The notes beneath the pieces are model-generated. The model saw only the letters and a program-made list of their open reading frames with translations. It did no database searches and was not told where the DNA came from. Source: Liquidambar formosana (lineage: Eukaryota; Streptophyta; Magnoliopsida; Saxifragales; Altingiaceae). Taken from it: DNA of 64,000 bases. This document shows, piece after piece, positions 1 to 11,353 of this stretch. The stretch is taken from positions 27,605,278 to 27,669,277 of the forward strand of contig CM077824.1 in assembly GCA_039720395.1 (NCBI GenBank), in the 5' to 3' direction. How positions within the stretch are numbered: the first letter of the stretch is position 1; the number at the start of each line of letters is the position of its first letter. Made by a program: the position numbers and the translations under genes.

Positions 1-1309
1 GATGATGTCACACATCATAGTGTGACTTATATCGTCCACACTAAGGGGGGCCGGCCCTAGGGGGAAACCCTATTAGGGTGTGATGCAATTTCTCTAAATT
101 GCACAATAACCCCTATAAATTATATCAAATATAAATAGGCCTCAAAGAACTATTCTTTATGCACTCATACCCTTTCTCTCATAGACCTTAAAGCTCATCT
201 TGCATGATCAGTGTGTGACCCATTGGGTTCACATTATCAAGTAGTAGGAATAGCACGAGGTGTGCACAATGGAACTCTTTCCATTTAGGGTCTGATTGGA
301 ACTCCTTCCAATCCCCTAATTGATTATAACTCACTTATATCAATTAGGGCTTCTACTAACCATGAATAACACCTAGCATATGGTTCATGGTGTTGTCTTT
401 AATGAAGTGAATAAGATCTAACATAGAACCCTTCTGTTATAGTTTGTAGGTTACAATTGCATCCTTCCATTTACACAATGTCTCCAATTGAACTAATAGG
501 ACATGGAAGTCTATCAAGTCCCTAGTTCAATTACTTTATACTCATTCATAAATATCAACTCAATGATGAACTTATGGAAACTCCTTTCCATATTCACAAT
601 GCCATGGCCATGGATTGAATGAGTTATATTATGAATGCCATATGAGACATTCTCTCTCTTTTTCCTGAGAGTAATGGATTCCTTGTTGATCACTCACATG
701 CCTTCATACACATAGCAACAGGGCCAATGAACACCTTTATAGACCCTTGAATAGGATCTGCACTTAGTGTTATCAAACTTCTAAAGCTAGATGCATAAGG
801 TAACTATGGTGTCTCAGGTCTAAGGATTACTTGTACCACTATAACATTGAGAAACTGATTAACAGGCAGGTTAAAACTCCATTCAGTTTATCTCAAATCT
901 TTGGTCACATTCAATGTACCTATTCTATTAACAGGCACCCACCTGTTGGTTGTAGTGTCTCCACACAAATAGCTTGAGACCAGCTATCCTCCTATAGAGT
1001 CAACCTAACAAGTGCTAGTCCTATGGTTCATTACTGTCCATCATAGTGAACCTTCAACTAGGAATGATTTAGGAGTTTAGTACAGAGATATATTTACAGT
1101 CTCATAATTACAACTCTTTGTAATTCAATATTCTCAACTCTAACTCCTTGGACATATTATGTAAATATAAATGATGCATACAAGCATAATAGAATAAGCC
1201 CTTTTATGAAATCAATAATAAATGTGACATACATAAATAAAATCAAATGATTGTTCCTTTATCCCTAAACAATCATCTCTATGATTGGCTCTAGGGCATA
1301 ACTCTAACA
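1..1309 (-). repeat. Copia LTR, type A, cut by window edge
   Basis: This stretch matches the LTRs of the copia elements further right (for example 13238-14550), including the GGGGGCCGGCCC block and the terminal CTCTAACA. Sense is on the minus strand. Its other end lies outside the window. It is followed at 1310 by unrelated sequence, not by the polypurine tract ATCTCCCACTTGCAC seen after left-hand LTRs. It is therefore either the 5' LTR of an element running off to the left or a solo LTR. It interrupts the gag remnant of G-old. Confidence 0.9.
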
Positions 1310-1622
1310 TTATCATCAGGGTTCTCCAACTAAGTATTCTCTCTAGAGTTCTCTTGAATGGGCGGAGGTTGAGTCCCAGGATTCTGTGTGGTGTTTGACT
1401 GCCCACCAGGTGGAGGTGGAGGAGTGTTTATCCTTTATGATACAGCCAACATAGCGGTTAGTGCGGCCATTAGCTCTTCCAAGAGATCGATTCGAGGATT
1501 ACTGTTCTTGGGTGCTTCTTCCATGACTGGCGACACGTGCGGTTCTGTCCTTTCTGGGCTATTAGAAGGGTCGCGGATTTGTCCGCGGGTGGACTTGGAT
1601 CGTCCTCGGGGTCGCACTATGG
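1310..1622 (-). pseudogene. Gag N-terminus remnant of the old gypsy element (G-old)
   Basis: Read on the minus strand from about 1622, the frame encodes a basic start (RPRGRSKSTRG), an acidic helical stretch (LLEELMAALTAMLAVS) and a proline/glutamine-rich linker (PPPPPGG). This is the composition of a gypsy gag N-terminus. The probable start codon reads ATA instead of ATG at about 1622. In-frame stops follow the AVS segment and occur again near the copia LTR at 1309, which truncates it. It lies about 1.5 kb downstream of a primer-binding site, as expected for gag. No zinc knuckle is left, so the family call rests on position and composition and is moderate. Confidence 0.45.
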
Positions 1623-3120
1623 TGCTAACTGTCTAGTCAAAGCTTGTAAGCTCTGTGCTTCTTGGAGCACCAACGGTTTTGTTCTTTGGAACTTGACTGT
1701 GATGTTAGGCTGCTTGGAGCCTGAAATGAATACTTAGTACTTGATGGTGGTGCTATCTCTTGTGGACAGTACTTTGTTGCTGATTCCTTCTTCTACTTTT
1801 CCACCTTGTATCTTGTGTCTAGTACCTCGTCTGGTACCTTGCACCAAATACATAGTGTACCTAATACCTAGTGTAGGTAAAGACATAGTTAGTATGGGAT
1901 TGATAAGCGGAAGTCGAATCTTTACTTTCCGTTATGTCTCGAGATATCTGGAGTTGATTCTAGTTTACCCTTGACGTAACCTTGGGGAGTAAAAATTGGA
2001 CATATGCAAGTCCTAGGTATCCCTCGTCTGTAAGGGATGACTCTTAAGAATGGTGCTGATGCAGCTTACCTAGATTCTTGTGAGGATATGACTCAAGCCT
2101 TGTAACCTGTGTTAATTACAAATGAGTAGAAACAAAACTTGCTAACCCCTAGACTTGGCTTGGGTTTCGCAAGCATTCCTTCATCTCTATTTGAGTCATT
2201 CCTTGTTGGGTAACCTTGATGCGTTGTTTGGTGGTGGGTTGATTGCAACCCTCCAAATGGATTTCTTTTATGTGATGTACCTCTTTTAGGGTTATTGAAC
2301 CCTTAGGTCAAATATTTGGAAAACTTCTAAACTAGACTTGATGTGGTGAGGGTGGTTCAAATGCATGATTTGCAAAGGCCGTAGGCACGAGGTACCCATT
2401 TGGCCATATGGACTCCTTTTGGGATGTATGTGATGATAATAACAACATGTATGTACATGATATATACAGGCAAGATATATACAAGATAAATCCTTTCCTC
2501 GTGCGTGCCGGTGTCTTAATGCAACAAGGGTCGGCATTTCTTTCCTAGGGATACTATATGACATGTTATCATGAGGCTGGGCTATGCAAGCTAGTCCTAG
2601 AAAGATGGGGTCCCAAATCACCTAGGCCTCTCACAAGTGTAAACAAGCCTTGGGTGATCAGGGTGGGGGCTTTTCAATGCACACAATTGCCTGATGTACA
2701 AACCATCTGACGGAGCATACACCTACATTCGCCCCTTGCTATCCTGCAGGGTTGGACACTCGTGTGTGCCCGGGTTCAAATAAAACAACGTATGCATGTA
2801 TCCATGAAGTGAGCAGTTGTATTTGAGGAAAGGATGACATACATTCACATGGCATGATACAGCATTTGAGCATATCAATCACATAGGAAAGCAATTAAAT
2901 ACCTAAGAAAGTAAATAAATGCTTGAAAGAATAAGGACTCACACACCCCACAAAAAGAGAAAAAAAAGGAAGTAGTCAGTAATCTGTTTGAAAATCTGGA
3001 AATCGATCATGAATAATAACATAAGACATTGGTCTTATCCAGGTTGTATAGGAAATTAACAATTTGAAAGGGGATTTTAGAAACATCGGTAAAATCACAT
3101 GGGACTAAACCTACAAGTCC
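1623..3120 (-). other. Untranslated leader of G-old
   Basis: About 1.5 kb between the primer-binding site (3121-3135) and the gag remnant. No long open frame is present on either strand. The short frames here lack any family signature. It is AT-rich with scattered short direct repeats of CATG-type words. I see no other feature in it. Confidence 0.5.
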
Positions 3121-3135
3121 TCAGCGGAGTTGCCA
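3121..3135 (-). other. Primer-binding site of G-old
   Basis: On the minus strand this reads TGGCAACTCCGCTGA, three bases after an LTR end (GCGACA, ending at 3139). It resembles the TGGCGACTCC site of G-Ogre at 38832, which is of the tRNA-Arg type known in Tat/Ogre elements, with one change (G to A) in the core. The position next to a CA-ended LTR supports the call. Confidence 0.6.
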
Positions 3136-3138
3136 TGC

Positions 3139-3207
3139 TGTCGCTACCCCAAAAAAGGAGGACGGGATGTTTTCCCTTTCCTAATGTGCTTTTGGGACGA
3201 TCCCAGG
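3139..3207 (-). repeat. G-old 5' LTR, 3'-terminal piece
   Basis: Terminal 69 bp of the old gypsy LTR. In plus orientation it begins TGTCGC, i.e. ...GCGACA on the sense strand, next to the primer-binding site. It is separated from the rest of the LTR (22914-25716 and 56219-58522) by insertion of C-A and G-Ogre. The last five bases (CCAGG, 3203-3207) are the left target-site duplication of C-A. Confidence 0.6.
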
Positions 3208-3328
3208 TGTTGGGAATCATACAAAAGGGAAGAATAGAAGTGCAAAATATAAAAATTTTTCCCTTTGATTCCACAGCCCATGAATCTAACTATGCATATA
3301 CAAAATCAAACCCTAACTATGAAGAAGG
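3208..3328 (-). repeat. C-A 3' LTR, first piece
   Basis: Begins TGTTGGGAATC and matches the first 120 bp of the 5' LTR at 21254. It is cut at 3328 by C-B1. The sequence resumes at 13016 after the duplicated target GAAGG (3324-3328 and 13011-13015). Confidence 0.92.
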
Positions 3329-4985
3329 TGTTGGGAATCGAACAAGAGGGAAAAATACAAAGGCGGAATATAAAAATTTTTCCTACGATTCCCAATCCCA
3401 TGAATCTAACTATGCATAACACAAAATCAAACCCTAACTACAAAGAGGGTTAGAACACTTACAGAATTTTTGTCTTCTCCTTTTTGCTCCAAGCTTTGAT
3501 CCCGGACAGCGGTGAATGAGCAGCCCAAGTGTGCTGCCTCCAACGGTATCCACACCTAGCTAGAGCTTCAAGTCCTTTCTTTCTTCTTCCTTGTTGTTGC
3601 TAGAGGTGGAGAAGAGAGAGAGAGAGAGGAGAGCCTCCAAGGGGCTGGACGGCTAGGGTTTATTGTGCAAGCCCTTTTTGCCATGTCACACATAAGTGTG
3701 ACTTATATAGGCAGCCCACTAAAGGGGGCTGGCCATGGGGAAGAAACCCTAATAGGGTTATGTGTAATTACTCTTAATTGCACATTAACCCCTATTATTT
3801 GTATCAAATACAAATAGGCCCATAAAGAACTATTCTTTATTCACTAAAACCCTTTCTCTCATAGACTTTAAAGCCCTTCTTGCATGATCAGTGTGTGACC
3901 CATTGGGTTCACATCATTAAGTAGTAGGAATAGCACGAGGTGTGCACAATGGAACTCTTTCCATTTAGGGTCTAATTGGAACTCCTTCCAATTTCCTAAT
4001 TGATTATAACTCACTTATATCAATCAGGGCTTCTACTAACCATGAGTAACACCTAGCATATGGCTCATGGTGTGGTCCTTAATGAGGTGAATAGTCATTT
4101 ACAAAGAACCCTTCTGTTATAGTTTATAGGTTACAATTGCATCCTTCCTTCAACACAATGTCTCCAATTGAACTAATAGGACATGGAAGTCTGTCAAGTC
4201 CCTAGTTCAATTACTTTATACTCATTCATAGATATCAACTCATTGATGAACTCATGAAACTCTTTTCATATTCATCCTACCATGGCCATGGATTTAATGA
4301 GTTATATTATGAATGCTATATGAGACATTCTCTCTCTTTTTCCTGAGAGTGATGGATCCCTTGTTGATCACTCACATGCCTTCATACACATAGCAGTAGG
4401 GCCAATGAACACCTTTGCAGACCCCTGAATAGGATCTGCACTTAGTGTTATCAAACTTCTAAAGTTACATGCATAAGGCAACTATGGTGTCTCAGGTCTA
4501 AGGATTACTTGTACCACTATAACAATGAGAAACTGATTGACAGGCAGGAAAAACTCCATTCAGTTTATCTCATATCTTTGGTCACATTCAGTGTACCTAT
4601 TCTCGCAATAGGCACCCACTTGTTGGTTGTAGTGTCTCCACACAAATAGCTTGAGACTAGCTATCCTCCTATAGAGCCAGCCTAACAAGTGCTAGTCCTA
4701 TGGTTCATTACTGTCCATCATAGTGAACCTTCAACTAGGAATGCTTTAGGAGTTTAGTACAGAGATATATCTATAGTCTCAAAATTACAACTCTTTGTAA
4801 TTCCATATTCTCAACTCTAACTCCATGGACATATTATGTAAATATAAATGATGCATATAAACATAATAGAATAAGCCCTTTTATTAAATCAATAATAAAT
4901 GTGACATACATAAATGAAATCAAATGATTGTTCCTAATCCCTAAACAATCATCTCTATGATTGGCTCTAGGGCATAATCCTAACA
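3329..4985 (-). repeat. C-B1 3' LTR
   Basis: A 1657-bp LTR bounded by TGTTGGG and CCTAACA. On the sense strand it starts TGTTAGGATTATGCC and ends GATTCCCAACA. It contains a TATATAAG box next to an inverted repeat (GTCACAC-ATAA-GTGTGAC) and an AG microsatellite downstream. Confidence 0.95.
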
Positions 4986-7860
4986 ATCTCCCACTTGCAC
5001 TAAAGCCAATCGACCATGTATCGCATACCTATCTTCTCAAGATGTTGGTCTTAGACATAACCAATTATGTTTTAAAGTCAGTAGGTCTACAAAAACTTAT
5101 GTAGATAATATCTTCTGTAATGTATCTATTACCTCTTCCAATGATTCCTCTAATCACTTGGAATTGTCACTCTATGAGTTTGGACTTTTGATGAGACCGT
5201 GATTCCTATACTTGAGCTATAGACCCATTGTTGTCACAAAACAAGGTGTGGGCAACTCAATGGAAGGAACAACTCTAAGTTCTAAATGAACTTATAGATC
5301 CAAACAGTCTCCTAGACAATGCGACAATTAATTCACCCTTAATAATGGAATCCACTGGATCTTTCAAACAGTTCTTCCATTAAGTATTTCACCAACTAAA
5401 GTGAATATAAAATATACCCCATATGGATTATATACAAATCCATATACCCATCTACTATGAGTTTACAATTTCCATATACAATCCAATATTCCAAATTTGA
5501 ATTGACTGATAACTATTTGTAACAATTACAACATAATAGATATCAGGTTCAATACATAGTGTAGAATAAGGCTTCTTAACACTTTAAGAACCTTACTTGT
5601 GTTATCCTAGGGTACATGCCCTTGAATAATGAATTCTTATCTGAAGTAAATCAGACCTCCCTTAGAATTCTCCATGTTGAACTCCTTCAACATTTTAACT
5701 ATGTTTAATGACTTGGAGATACTTAGCAATCTATATGATCTATCTCTATAGATCTTGTTGGATGCTTCTACCAAATCTTTCATGAAGAAGTTTTTCTCAA
5801 AAACTAAAACTTCACATTAGATAACATTTATATATCATTCATAATGATTAGGATGTCATTTTATAGATAGGATAAAGAAAAACGATCGCACTCCCACTAA
5901 CCTTTTATACACTCATGGTCCATCTATACAATGAGAGAAATCAAACAATTTGATTACTTCAACTTTATAGATGTTCTAATTATGAGAACCTTGTAGTCTA
6001 TTAATAGACTTCTATAACTTACACACTTTTATGGTTTTTCACCATTTGATATAACATCTTTATATCCTTTTTGACATATCTCGTATTCAAAATGTGTGTT
6101 TATAGATAATAAGATCCAAATGGATTTCAGCATAACTATTATCAAACAAGTTTCTTTATAGACAACTTTTTGCCTATGTTGAAAACATTCTTAAATAGCC
6201 AAGCCTTTTAGGTCTCTACCTGTCCATATTGGATTTAATGACTCTTAGTCATTTCTCAAGTTGATGTCAAACATCGCCTAATCATAATCAATAGGATTAT
6301 CTTGGTGATCTTTATCACCAAAGAACAATTCTTTCACATTCTAATGGAGATACAATATCTCTCTTATGTTAAAGAAATATCCAATTTGATCTATGAAAAG
6401 AATGTGGTGTAATTAAAGGTTTTGCCTCAATAGGGGCAAGGGTTGGATCTTTGTTGGTTTGTGGCTTTACAAACAATTCTGTAAATTCTATCTACTTTTG
6501 CATCTTTCTTGAATGAACTCTTTCTCAAGAAAATCCAGCAATCATCCTAATGGACAACTTTTGTTCATTAGAGTAATAGAAATACTATCCCAACCACTTT
6601 TAGGATATACCACAATTCAACACTTACTTGACCTTATTTCCAGATTGTCTACATTATGTTTCCAGACAAACGTAGCACAAGCCCAAGCCTTAACTTCTTT
6701 AAGTTGGGTTTCTTCCCATATCATATCTGATATAATTGGGACAAAACTGGAGTGAACCCTAAATTATCAATATGTAGCAATTTTAAGGTATATCCTAGAT
6801 GGATACATTAGTAAAACTCATCATGGATCAAACCATATCTTAATAGGGTTCAATTTGTTCTCTTAGATTCACCATTGAGCTATGGTATTCTAAGATGAGT
6901 CTACTATAATTGAATGCATGCTCTATATGACTGTATACATCATAATGTATAGTCAAATTATAAATGTAACTCATTCACTTCACCAAGTAAAAGATGGGTT
7001 TGGTCATCTCATAACCAAGTCATAATCGTTACATTTAAATGAGAGTCTCTACATCTCTTGTATTCTCGGAATACGTTGCATTCGCTCTAATTAGTCATTT
7101 AAATTCGGAAATCAAATTTCTAGAATGTCTTAAATGACTTAGTTAAGAAATAAGTTCCCAAAATTAATCTAGCAACTCTTGCTCCATTAAAATTTTTAAA
7201 GGTAACTTATTATCTACTTAACTTTCTGCTTCGATTTAGATTATACTAGAATCCAAAAACCAAGAAGCAGAACTAACCAACAATTTAGTTTAGAGCATGA
7301 ACCAAAACTTCAAAAGTTTGGTTCTTCTAGGAAGACTGATACTTTATCAAGTTCCCTTTACAATACCTTATGTTTACTACAAAATAATTATATTTCTTTG
7401 TCTTTGACTTTTCAAGACTTGCTTTCCTCTATGCTTCCATTTTAAATCACATCTAGCTTCTCAAGCTATTCTATGTGATTAATCATTTTTCAAAAGAATG
7501 ATTATTAATAAACAACTTTTATTACATCCTAGTCCAGAAGAAGTCCTTTACAAGTACTATACTTTATAGTATTATTTTACTCACAATACAACCTTTGTAT
7601 GTGATGTAGGACATCAAAGGCACTTGCATTTACTAATTTTGCTTCTGAAGCTCATTAGTCATCAATACTATCATATAGTATGGCAACAAGATGCCAATTG
7701 CGCATAGTGTCTTTTTCTTCTTAGGATGTTTTATGGAGGGCCTTTAATAAAAGGCCTAATAGCATATAAACAATCTTTTGAAGTTGAGAACAATTCTCAA
7801 TTTCCTAAGTCAATCAAAGAAATCGGGTTTAGTCAAACTATCAATATCCTATATATTAGG
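4986..7860 (-). pseudogene. Decayed copia gag-pol body of C-B1
   Basis: This 2.9-kb stretch aligns in order with the C-A coding region. For example, 5110-5260 matches 14690-14830 (RNase H end), and the gag start position near 7890 aligns with 18221. It is riddled with indels and stops and is shorter than the 3.7 kb of C-A. The gag start codon is lost (the CCAT of C-A reads TAAT here). The same decayed version occurs in C-B2 (29858-32725), so the decay predates both insertions. Only short frames survive, such as 6513-6755, and none is likely to be translated to a working product. Confidence 0.8.
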
Positions 7861-8045
7861 AAATAGGGGTTTTGAGGTGAGTAATTAGGTAATCTACATA
7901 AACAGAGAATTAGATTTCATTTTTATCCATAATGATTGGGTCTTTAATCATATGGTACCTCCCACTATTTTATCAAATTCCATACACCCTCTAATGGAAT
8001 TCGGGAATCTCATTCCTAATGGGGATTGGGGTCCCACTGTGACCT

Positions 8046-8324
8046 AGAAGCCTCACATGTTAGTTTCTTGGCTTCTAACCCACAATAAGAAGACAACTCT
8101 TTGTCTATTGCTTCATAAGCAAGTTCCAATCGTTTTGCCTCTAGGGAACATACACCTCACATGTTAGTTTCTTGGAATACTTCCCTAGTTAAGTTAAACC
8201 CATCATTCACACAGGTATGTTTCGCCAAATATATACCTCACATGTTAGTTTCTTGGTATATACCAGTTTAGGCACCCCATGATATCTCATATGTGATAGT
8301 TTCAAGTAATGTCTTTAACATGGG
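8046..8324 (-). promoter_or_regulatory. Stem-loop array with constant AUGUGA loop (C-B1)
   Basis: Three hairpins (8046-8076, 8141-8188, 8230-8262) share the plus-strand loop TCACATGTTAGTTTCTT but have different self-complementary stems: AGAAGCC/GGCTTCT, CTAGGGAA/TTCCCTAG with an internal loop, and TATATACC/GGTATATA. A fourth, degenerate hairpin (8275-8324) has CCCCATG/CATGGG. In the RNA (minus) sense each constant loop contains AUGUGA, a start codon directly followed by a stop. Pairing was read by eye. Function is inferred: packaging, dimerisation or translational control. Confidence 0.65.
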
Positions 8325-9379
8325 TAGCTCCTACATGTCTGCAGCCAGGTACCCACATTAAGGGACGTTAGATGATCCTATAATGATGGAAGGCAATGAA
8401 GAATTCATTCTCTAATGACTTCTCCATTTTCAACTTAATATTAAATAAGAGGGGTTTTAAAGGGTCTCATCAAATTAACATGCATCCTATGTATCAAAAT
8501 TTAAACATATAAATTATACTATTTATAATCATACATCTCATGCTATTATAAATCATACATCGCATGCTATTATATATCAACATATATAAAGTACCATATT
8601 TTGATATTAGTCCCTAAGTGAATAGGTAACATATACCAAACTATAGTATTGGAGCTAATACAATTATCTCATAAATTAAAGCTCCCACTATGATGATTAT
8701 GGACTTTGAGAGGATTCAATCCAAGCCAATAGATTGAATCCAAGGTCTAAGGTGGGTGTAGGTGATCGTAAAATAAACCATTTGTAACATGCATGCTTTC
8801 TTGAAAAACTTCTCTAAGCTTTCAAGTCCTTCAATCTGCTCCCTTGGCTTGATGGTCTCCACCATTGGCTTGTTGGGCTCCATCATACTCCTTTGGGTCC
8901 ACCATGCTCCTTAGTGCGCTCTCGATTACATAACATTTACATAATATATAGAAAGGGATACATAAGGGGAATGTGGGGTACATAAGAGAATGATAGAGAG
9001 AGAGGGAAGGTGGCATGCAAGCCCCAAATAATAAATTACATCACCATAATAAAATTACAACTCTTGAAAAATTATTACAACCCATTCATAAGACGGCCAA
9101 TCACAATTGGTTTAAGGGGTATAGTCCATAATCATCATCCAAACACATACATACAATCTCATTGCATAATGTAAAGAAAAACTGTAAGCATTAAGACATA
9201 TGGGCATTATGGTAATTCTCTTGAATGATTTACATGAATCTCATTAATGCATCCTAATCTTATTAGGTTTAAACAAAAATATCCAGAATTAAATAAAGTC
9301 TTAACATTTAAGACATTTAGTTTCAATTAATCAAATTAATAGAAACATATAAAGTTTCCTAAAATAACTCTAATATCCA

Positions 9380-9960
9380 ATATTAGGGTTTCCTTATTTA
9401 AACAAAACAATTTCATTTAATTAAGAATTTCCAGATTTTAATTTAATCCCCAATTGTATTTTAAACCATTTAAAACATTATAAAATTAATCAATATTAAT
9501 TAAATAATTAACATGGGAATTAAATAAAATCAATTAAATGATGAATTAGTGTATTAGGGTTTCCTAAAACCCTAAACCCTAAATGCATAACCCTAAACCC
9601 TAAATTCAAGCCCTAATCATTAAATGCCTTATGATTGGTCATTTAATGACCAATCATTAAAACCCTAGGTTCATACGGTATTTAATAAAAGGGATTAGGG
9701 TTTAATTAATGCCAAATAGGGTATTTATTACCCTTAATTAATTACACTAATTAGGGTTATCAAAAACCCTAACCCTAGACATCATTAATGGTATTAATTA
9801 TGCCCTAACAATTAATAACCATGATTGGTCATTTAATGACCAATCATTAACTCTTAATTAAGGTAATTAATATTCCAATTAGGGTTTTAATTAATGCCAT
9901 AATGAAATTAGGGTTTCATCATTAACTCAAAATTAGGGTTTCATCCTTAACTCTATGCAG
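9380..9960 (-). promoter_or_regulatory. Telo-box and CCAAT-palindrome cluster in leader (C-B1)
   Basis: An AT-rich block dense in AAACCCTAA/TTAGGGTTT words, including a short telomere-like run (CCCTAAACCCTAAA) near 9570-9600. Two copies of a 25-bp palindrome with 12-bp perfect arms (TGATTGGTCATT, centre T) lie at 9632-9656 and 9822-9846, 190 bp apart. Each arm contains ATTGG, the complement of CCAAT. The same pair occurs in C-A and C-B2. A regulatory role is inferred only from the repetition. Confidence 0.5.
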
Positions 9961-11337
9961 CCGTCACTACCAGGGGGCTGCCTGAGCTTGGCTAGGCTGC
10001 CATGGCCACCAACGACTGTGGAAGGCCATGGCCAGTCATGGGAGAACATCCTAAGGGTGTGGGACAAGCCTCTGGACATGTGAGAAGTGGTGGAAGTGGC
10101 TGCCATCATCAAGAACAATCAGGGTTTCCAAAACCCATTGCTGGAGCCATTGTTGCAGACCTTGAAGGTCACAATAGCTTCTAAATCCTTATCAATTCGA
10201 CTCCTCCATTGAAACCAGCTTTTGTATCATGTCCCTACATGAAATACTAAGCTAATAGAAGAGGTTTGGATGATCAAATCATCACCAATTGTTCTAAACA
10301 ATTAAAACAACAGTAGGCTGCCCAGAATTTGACAGCACACTGTCCATGGTCAGAAATTGATTTAAAACCCAGCAAGATGAATGAATTAGGCTACCAAATG
10401 AATTTTCCCAGTATCCTACATGTCTTAGGAAACTAATGCAATTGGTTTCATGCAATGTGGAGTTCCCTAACTCAAGTTCTAATCAAAACTCCATTGATGA
10501 CTTTTCTGCAGAGAAAATCTGCTATGCTGTTCATGAAAAATTTTCAAACTGTTTGAATCTTTTTCCATCAAAACCTTTTTGAAACTTAAAGAAAATCATA
10601 TACACATGATATATAATGATCCTACAGTGATCTTCCATCATAAATACAGCAGATTTAATTAGAATTAATTGCAAGAACCTTAGGGTTCTAAAACCCAGAT
10701 TCAGCCTCCATGGTGTTCTTCTCCTTCTTCCTTCTGTTCTAGCATCTTAATCCAATTATGATGCATCTAAATGCTTGGGAACCATTCCCTACCATGTCTA
10801 GAACATAACCCAAGTGGTGGCAACCATTGCCATGCCTTTGATCTCCATCAATAATTCAAAGTTGTGGCTATTGCATCATTCCCGAGCAAAACTGTCTTTC
10901 CAGACAGCCTGTAGTAAAAAATTCATAACTTTCACTACAGAACTCGGATTGACGCACCGTTTGTTGGGTTGGAAAGCTTATTCGAAGAGCTTTCTAACCA
11001 TATATGGCTCGAAAATTTTGGAGAAGAACTCTGAATTCGGCATGCAAAACAAGATGATGGTTTTTCATGGCTACCATGAAAACTGTTCATAACAGTTTTA
11101 TAAAACCCTAGTTTCCTTATTCTTCTTCTCCAAACTCAAACCCTATGCAACCTATTGCATCCATGGCTACACTTAACCATCAATTAGAAGAGGAGTAGAA
11201 GAGAATTGACCTAGGGTTCCAAACCCTAGGTTCAGCCATGGAGGAAAACCAATTATGCAGAAAAATTTTCCAGATTTTTGAATCATTCAACTACACCATA
11301 ATTACCAGCCCATATGTATTTTGTATTATGCATAATC

Positions 11338-11352
11338 ATGGCTCTGATACCA
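11338..11352 (-). other. Primer-binding site of C-B1 (tRNA-Met type)
   Basis: The minus strand reads TGGTATCAGAGCCAT one base after the 5' LTR end. This is the usual plant Ty1/copia site complementary to the 3' end of initiator tRNA-Met. Confidence 0.9.
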
Positions 11353-11353
11353 C

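Larger units (their letters stand above)
7861..11337 (-). other. Leader of C-B1 (about 3.4 kb)
   Basis: Non-coding leader between the primer site and the lost gag start, collinear with 18222-21237 in C-A and 32726-36150 in C-B2. It contains a stem-loop array (8046-8324), an AT-rich block with telo-box and CCAAT-type palindromes (9380-9960), and a segment (9950-11330) with no coding frame above 92 codons. Its close conservation between elements, despite the decayed coding region, suggests it holds cis-acting signals. Confidence 0.8.

Noticed and set aside
6513..6755. 80-codon plus-strand frame repeated at 31391-31633
   Set aside because: Repeated only because both copies lie in the shared decayed pol body. 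It runs opposite to the element and has no motif.
9566..9600. Interstitial telomere
   Set aside because: Only a few CCCTAAA units, present at the same place in three copia leaders. It is part of the element and not a chromosome-end remnant.
10814..11092. 92-codon plus-strand frame, longer version at 35627-35989
   Set aside because: Lies in the copia leader in the opposite orientation to the element. The frame length differs between copies and is lost in C-A, where this segment is missing.
11338..11352. tRNA gene fragment
   Set aside because: Only the 15-nt primer-binding complement is present beside the LTR. No cloverleaf follows.
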